From: Selaginella moellendorffii
Taxonomy: Eukaryota > Streptophyta > Lycopodiopsida > Selaginellales > Selaginellaceae
Reading direction: 5' to 3'
Assembly (NCBI RefSeq): GCF_000143415.4
Contig: NW_003314276.1
Coordinates: 1,199,434 to 1,263,433, forward strand
DNA: 64,000 nucleotides
How positions within the stretch are numbered: the first letter of the stretch is position 1; the number at the start of each line of letters is the position of its first letter. Made by a program: the position numbers and the translations under genes. The notes beneath the pieces are model-generated. The model saw only the letters and a program-made list of their open reading frames with translations. It ran no database searches and was not told the origin of the DNA. Of this stretch, positions 60,739 to 64,000 are shown piece after piece.

Positions 60739-62055
60739 ATGGTGAAGAGGAACCATGCTGATGACGCTGAAACCTCTAGATGGGCGAATTGAGAGGAGGA
60801 AACTTCTGCTAGAGATGCTGCAGAAGAGGCTAAGGCCGAGTCAGAAGAGGAAGAGCCAAATGCTGCGGCATTGCAGCATACGGCTCAGGAAGTGGAGATT
60901 GAGAATTTGCGAAGGGAAGTTTGCAAATTGAAGAAGGAGAACAAGAAGAGGAAGAAAGAAGCTGAGGCAGTTAAACCAGCTAAACCTAAGCAACCGGACT
61001 CCTCTTCAAGTTTTGAGGACGATGAAGTTCTGCAGCCACCCCTGGTTGCACGAGTTTCAAAGTTCAAGCCTCCAAAACCACCCAATTTCAGAAGCATGCG
61101 AGACTATCAGGTTTTGGAAGACTGGGTTTACGATATGGAAATTTATTTCATAGTGGCAGACGTAGATGATCGTACGAAAGTTGCGTGCGCGCAATCCTTT
61201 CTTACCGATCATGCCAAAACTTGTTGGCGCCAGGTGTGTGCTAAAAAAGGGTAGACTAGAAGTTGGACCAAGATGCGGTCTCGTATCCGTAAGGAATACT
61301 TGCCGGATGATCTTGGTTTGAGACTTCGTGCGGAGCTGCGACGATTAAAGCAGCGTGGGGACCTTATGCATTACGTTAATGCATTTGCTCAGAAGCGCAT
61401 TATGATTGCAAATATGAGTGACGAAGATGCTCGGAGTTATTTTTTGGAGGGTTTAAGTTCATTTTCTCGCAATGAGATTTTGAAGTTTAAGCCGAAGACA
61501 TACCTGGAGTGTAAGGAGGTAGCACAGCAAGTTGCTTTTAGTCACTTGCTCATGGAACAATATCATCAACCACATGTTAGTAACTCAGATAAGAATAGAA
61601 ATTCTGGGAATAAGCAAGGTGATCAGAAACAAAGGGTGGAAAGTAGGTACCGCCCTGGGGGCTCACAAGCTACAGTTAACAAAGGTGGTGGTGGTTGGAG
61701 ACCACCAGCTGCTTCTTCTAGTCCTAGGCCCTCTGTTCCTCCTCTTGGTGGGTACAAGCAGCAGCAACTTGCAAAACCTACTCCTAGTAGAATGGGTAGT
61801 GTGGGTCATTGCTTCCATTGTGGAGAGTCGGGACATAGGTCCTCGGAATGTCCCAACAAGCATAAGACAAGGTCTCGTGTTAATGTCATGAGGGAAGACG
61901 GTGGTGGTGAAGCTGAAGGGGTTGATGAGTTGGTCAATGCAGACTATGAGGAAGAAGAGGTGAGTAACTTTCGTTGCTTTCCTCAATCTTTTCTTGTAGT
62001 CAATGCAAACACTGATCTGTTGATGTATCTGGTAGGCTTTGTCCATGGACACTGA
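60739..62055 (+). pseudogene. Gypsy Gag with zinc knuckle
   Basis: Starts MVKRNHADDAET. Stops interrupt it after SRWAN (TGA) and at 61252 (TAG), then the frame is open to 62055. Features in order: a coiled-coil-like Lys/Glu stretch (about 60890-60960); the retrotransposon Gag core at about 61060-61560 (FRSMRDYQVLEDWVYDMEIYF, then YLPDDLGLRLRAELRRLKQ); a Pro/Ser-rich linker; and the CCHC knuckle CFHCGESGHRSSEC near 61812. Gag forms the particle and binds RNA. Both stops could come from single C-to-T changes (CGA or CAG). Confidence 0.8.
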
Positions 62056-62061
62056 ATTCGA

Positions 62062-62304
62062 GTGATGATTGACACAAGAGCTACGCACAGTGTGATATCC
62101 GAAGACTTAGTTAAGTTGTTAGGATTGAATGCTGAGCAAATGTCTCCTATGCACTTCCGGTTTGCAGAAGGTGGGCAAGTAGCCAGAAAGTTTGTGAGTG
62201 ATGTTCCAATGAAAATATCCAAGTGGAAAGAAAGAGTGGACTTAGTAGTGTTGAAGATACCAGATTTTCAGATGGTGTTTGGTATGGACTTCTTCAACAA
62301 ATAA
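62062..62304 (+). pseudogene. Gypsy aspartic protease fragment
   Basis: MIDTRATHSVISEDLV matches the retroviral-type protease site DTGATHS with Gly replaced by Arg. VVLKIPDFQMVFGMDFF is the typical later block (often GMDWL). It is separated from Gag by a TGA at 62053. The active-site change suggests an inactive enzyme. Confidence 0.75.
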
Positions 62305-62748
62305 ATAAAAGGGATTTATGGTGCTGGACAACGTCGTATCATGTTGAAATCAAAAGGACGTCCCGTTGTATCCTTCCAGTTGCAAAAGCATTCCTCAAAG
62401 GATTGGGATGCAAAGTTCCTGATTGCGAGGGACGCTCAAAAAGCAGCTAAGAAGGGATGTTGGACCTTTTGGGTTTAAGTGATGGAAGCTGAGGGTGTTG
62501 GTGACTCAGTTTGAATCGGCGACGGGGTTGACCCTGTACCAAAGAAGATATTGGAGTTGTTGGTGAGGAATCAGGATATCTTCCCAAAGGATTTGCCATC
62601 AGGGTTACATCCTAGCCATGAGGTTGATCATTAGATTGAGGTTATTCCAAGTTCTAAACCACCTATGAAAGCTCCATATCGGTTGAACATCAAGGAGATG
62701 GCTGAACTCAAGAAGCAACTCATAGAGCTTCTTGACAAAGGTCATATC

Positions 62749-63878
62749 TGTAGCGCACGTGGTTTTGACCCTTTATCCTATAGTGATTTACCATAGGATA
62801 ACACCACGAAGCGGAACCTAAACCCTCTTTGTGCCACGTGTCACATGCCACGTGTCCATGCCACGTGTCCACAGGAACCCAAGGTTCAGGGCCTTGGGCC
62901 ACTGAACGAAGGAACGGTGCCAAAACTCCCAAGCACGAAGCCAAGGAGTGACGGAACCGAACCACGAAGCAACTCCCGAGTGTACAGCCCAAGGAGCGAA
63001 GGGACAGGAGCCCGGAGCGACTTGGAACAGTCCTAGAGCAACCAGCATCCCAATGCCAGGACCAGCACACAAAACGGAGCCAAACGGAGTCTGGCGCTAT
63101 TTTGGCATACCGGTGGCCTAACGTGAGGACATGGGTACTCCACCAGCTAGCATGGAATGGAACTTGGGCTTAGACCCAAGCCGGACGCAGAACAAGGACA
63201 GGCACGCAAGCAGGAGCTAGACTATGCCTCAGGTTGGTCGGCCATGCCCGACCTACCCACTATCCCTACTATACATTTGGAACCCCCCATAGCCCCCCCC
63301 CCTTGAGGAACACACGCTTTGGGCTTTCACCCCAAGCCTCCCTTAGTATCAGGAGTTAGTCTCTGGGACAAGCTCGAAACTTACTAATTATGGAATGTCC
63401 CTAGATTGCGAATTTGGACACGGGACAAACACCATTGTGTACAGAACGATCTCTACATTCCGTAGATATGCCAAATGAGCAAATCTGGACACTTTCCATA
63501 AATAGCATTTGGGACAAATTAAGACTAACACAAAGGGCATGATAGCGAGGGTGTTTGGCAGACACGGTAAGCTATCATCTAGCGATGTTGAGGGACCAAT
63601 CTCAATATCGCGGGGGTTCTTGATACTAGCAAGTGCAAGCCAATGACACAAGTTTCTCAAACCAGGCCGAGTATGCTCAGCAAGAAACACATAGGGTTCC
63701 TACCTTATGTTTATCCAATCTAAGTGCATGTTCATTGACCAGTTTCTCAACTAGTTCAAGTGGGAACTGATAACGGGTCTAGCAATACCGACCTCCTGCC
63801 ATCGTGGCAGTAAGGTAAGAGTGTCCGTAAGGACTGGCCGACAGGTAACTTTTGATACCTGAAGTCACATTCGCGACA
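62749..63878 (-). mobile_element. Family-A LTR, probably the 3' LTR of an element running off the window
   Basis: 1130 bp, TGTAGCGCACGTGG to TTCGCGACA. The right flank CTCTCCCCCCCTT is, on the minus strand, AAGGGGGGGAGAG, a polypurine tract abutting the LTR. That makes this the 3' LTR of a minus-strand element whose body continues to the right. Confidence 0.8.
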
Positions 63879-64000
63879 CTCTCCCCCCCTTGGGAAGATC
63901 GACGTCCTCGTCGATGCATACTCGAGTCTAGAATACCGCCAAGGAAACAACTCCAGAAAAAGTTCACGGTACTCACACTATATGAGAAATACACCAACTT
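63879..64000 (-). mobile_element. Polypurine tract and start of a family-A body, cut by the window end
   Basis: The polypurine tract occupies 63879-63891 and about 110 bp of internal sequence follows. The minus strand is open over it (YSVSTVNFFWSCFLGG), but too little is present to call a protein. Confidence 0.6.

Larger units (their letters stand above)
60386..62748 (+). mobile_element. 5' part of another gypsy element
   Basis: A short LTR at 60386-60547 (TGTAGCGCATGTGATC to GGTGTGCTACA) is followed by the primer site TTTGGTATCAGAG. Gag, protease and the very start of reverse transcriptase ([20 protein letters not shown]) follow. At 62749 a family-A LTR interrupts it. The rest, if present, is beyond the window. 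Confidence 0.85.

Overview
The window looks like repeat-rich nuclear DNA of a land plant. Supporting signs are several Ty3/gypsy retrotransposons primed by initiator-Met tRNA, a Helitron relic, a MULE-type SWIM gene, very short introns (about 44-83 nt) and a short run of the plant telomere unit TTTAGGG. The compact introns would suit a lycophyte such as Selaginella, but that is an inference only. There are no bacterial operons, CRISPR arrays, rRNA genes or convincing tRNA genes.

Layout. 83-3761 (-) is a five-exon gene for a MULE-like DDE/SWIM protein. 4030-8119 (-) is a decayed Helitron Rep/helicase. 8390-10440 is unassigned. 10440-14970 (-) is a decayed gypsy pol with a solo LTR (family A, 12241-13385) inserted in its RNase H. 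15213-16471 is unassigned. From 16472 to about 56116 lies one old non-coding LTR element (family B, copy 1), cut open by three later insertions: a 22.3-kb terminal-inverted-repeat DNA transposon (18498-40797), a degenerate gypsy element (41069-45832, target duplication GTAAC) and a rearranged family-A element (47430-54571, target duplication CTTAT). A second, younger family-B element (30565-38248) sits inside the DNA transposon. The right end (58666-64000) holds two truncated gypsy elements joined head to tail, with a family-A LTR inserted in the second.

The most interesting object is the DNA transposon at 18498-40797. It has 24-bp inverted ends matching at 23 of 24 positions. One gene (20129-23194, minus) encodes a 1021-aa DDE-like transposase of the DUF7869 type. 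A divergent multi-exon gene (25962-40355, plus) has a ParB/sulfiredoxin-like region near its N terminus and an FCP1/NIF-type HAD phosphatase domain at its C terminus. About 28 copies of an imperfect 22-bp palindrome are spread through the element and were not seen outside it. They lie in intergenic DNA, just upstream of intron 3' splice sites, and in frame inside coding exons. My inference is that they are binding sites for an element-encoded protein, with the ParB-like protein or the transposase as candidates.

Two insertions record unequal recombination. The inner family-B element separates two copies (about 1.33 kb each) of the same exons and has non-matching flanks. The family-A element has an LTR plus about 437 bp of its target present twice. 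The family-B element also carries a run of hairpins with two tRNA T-arm-like stem-loops, and some stem changes are compensatory between copies.
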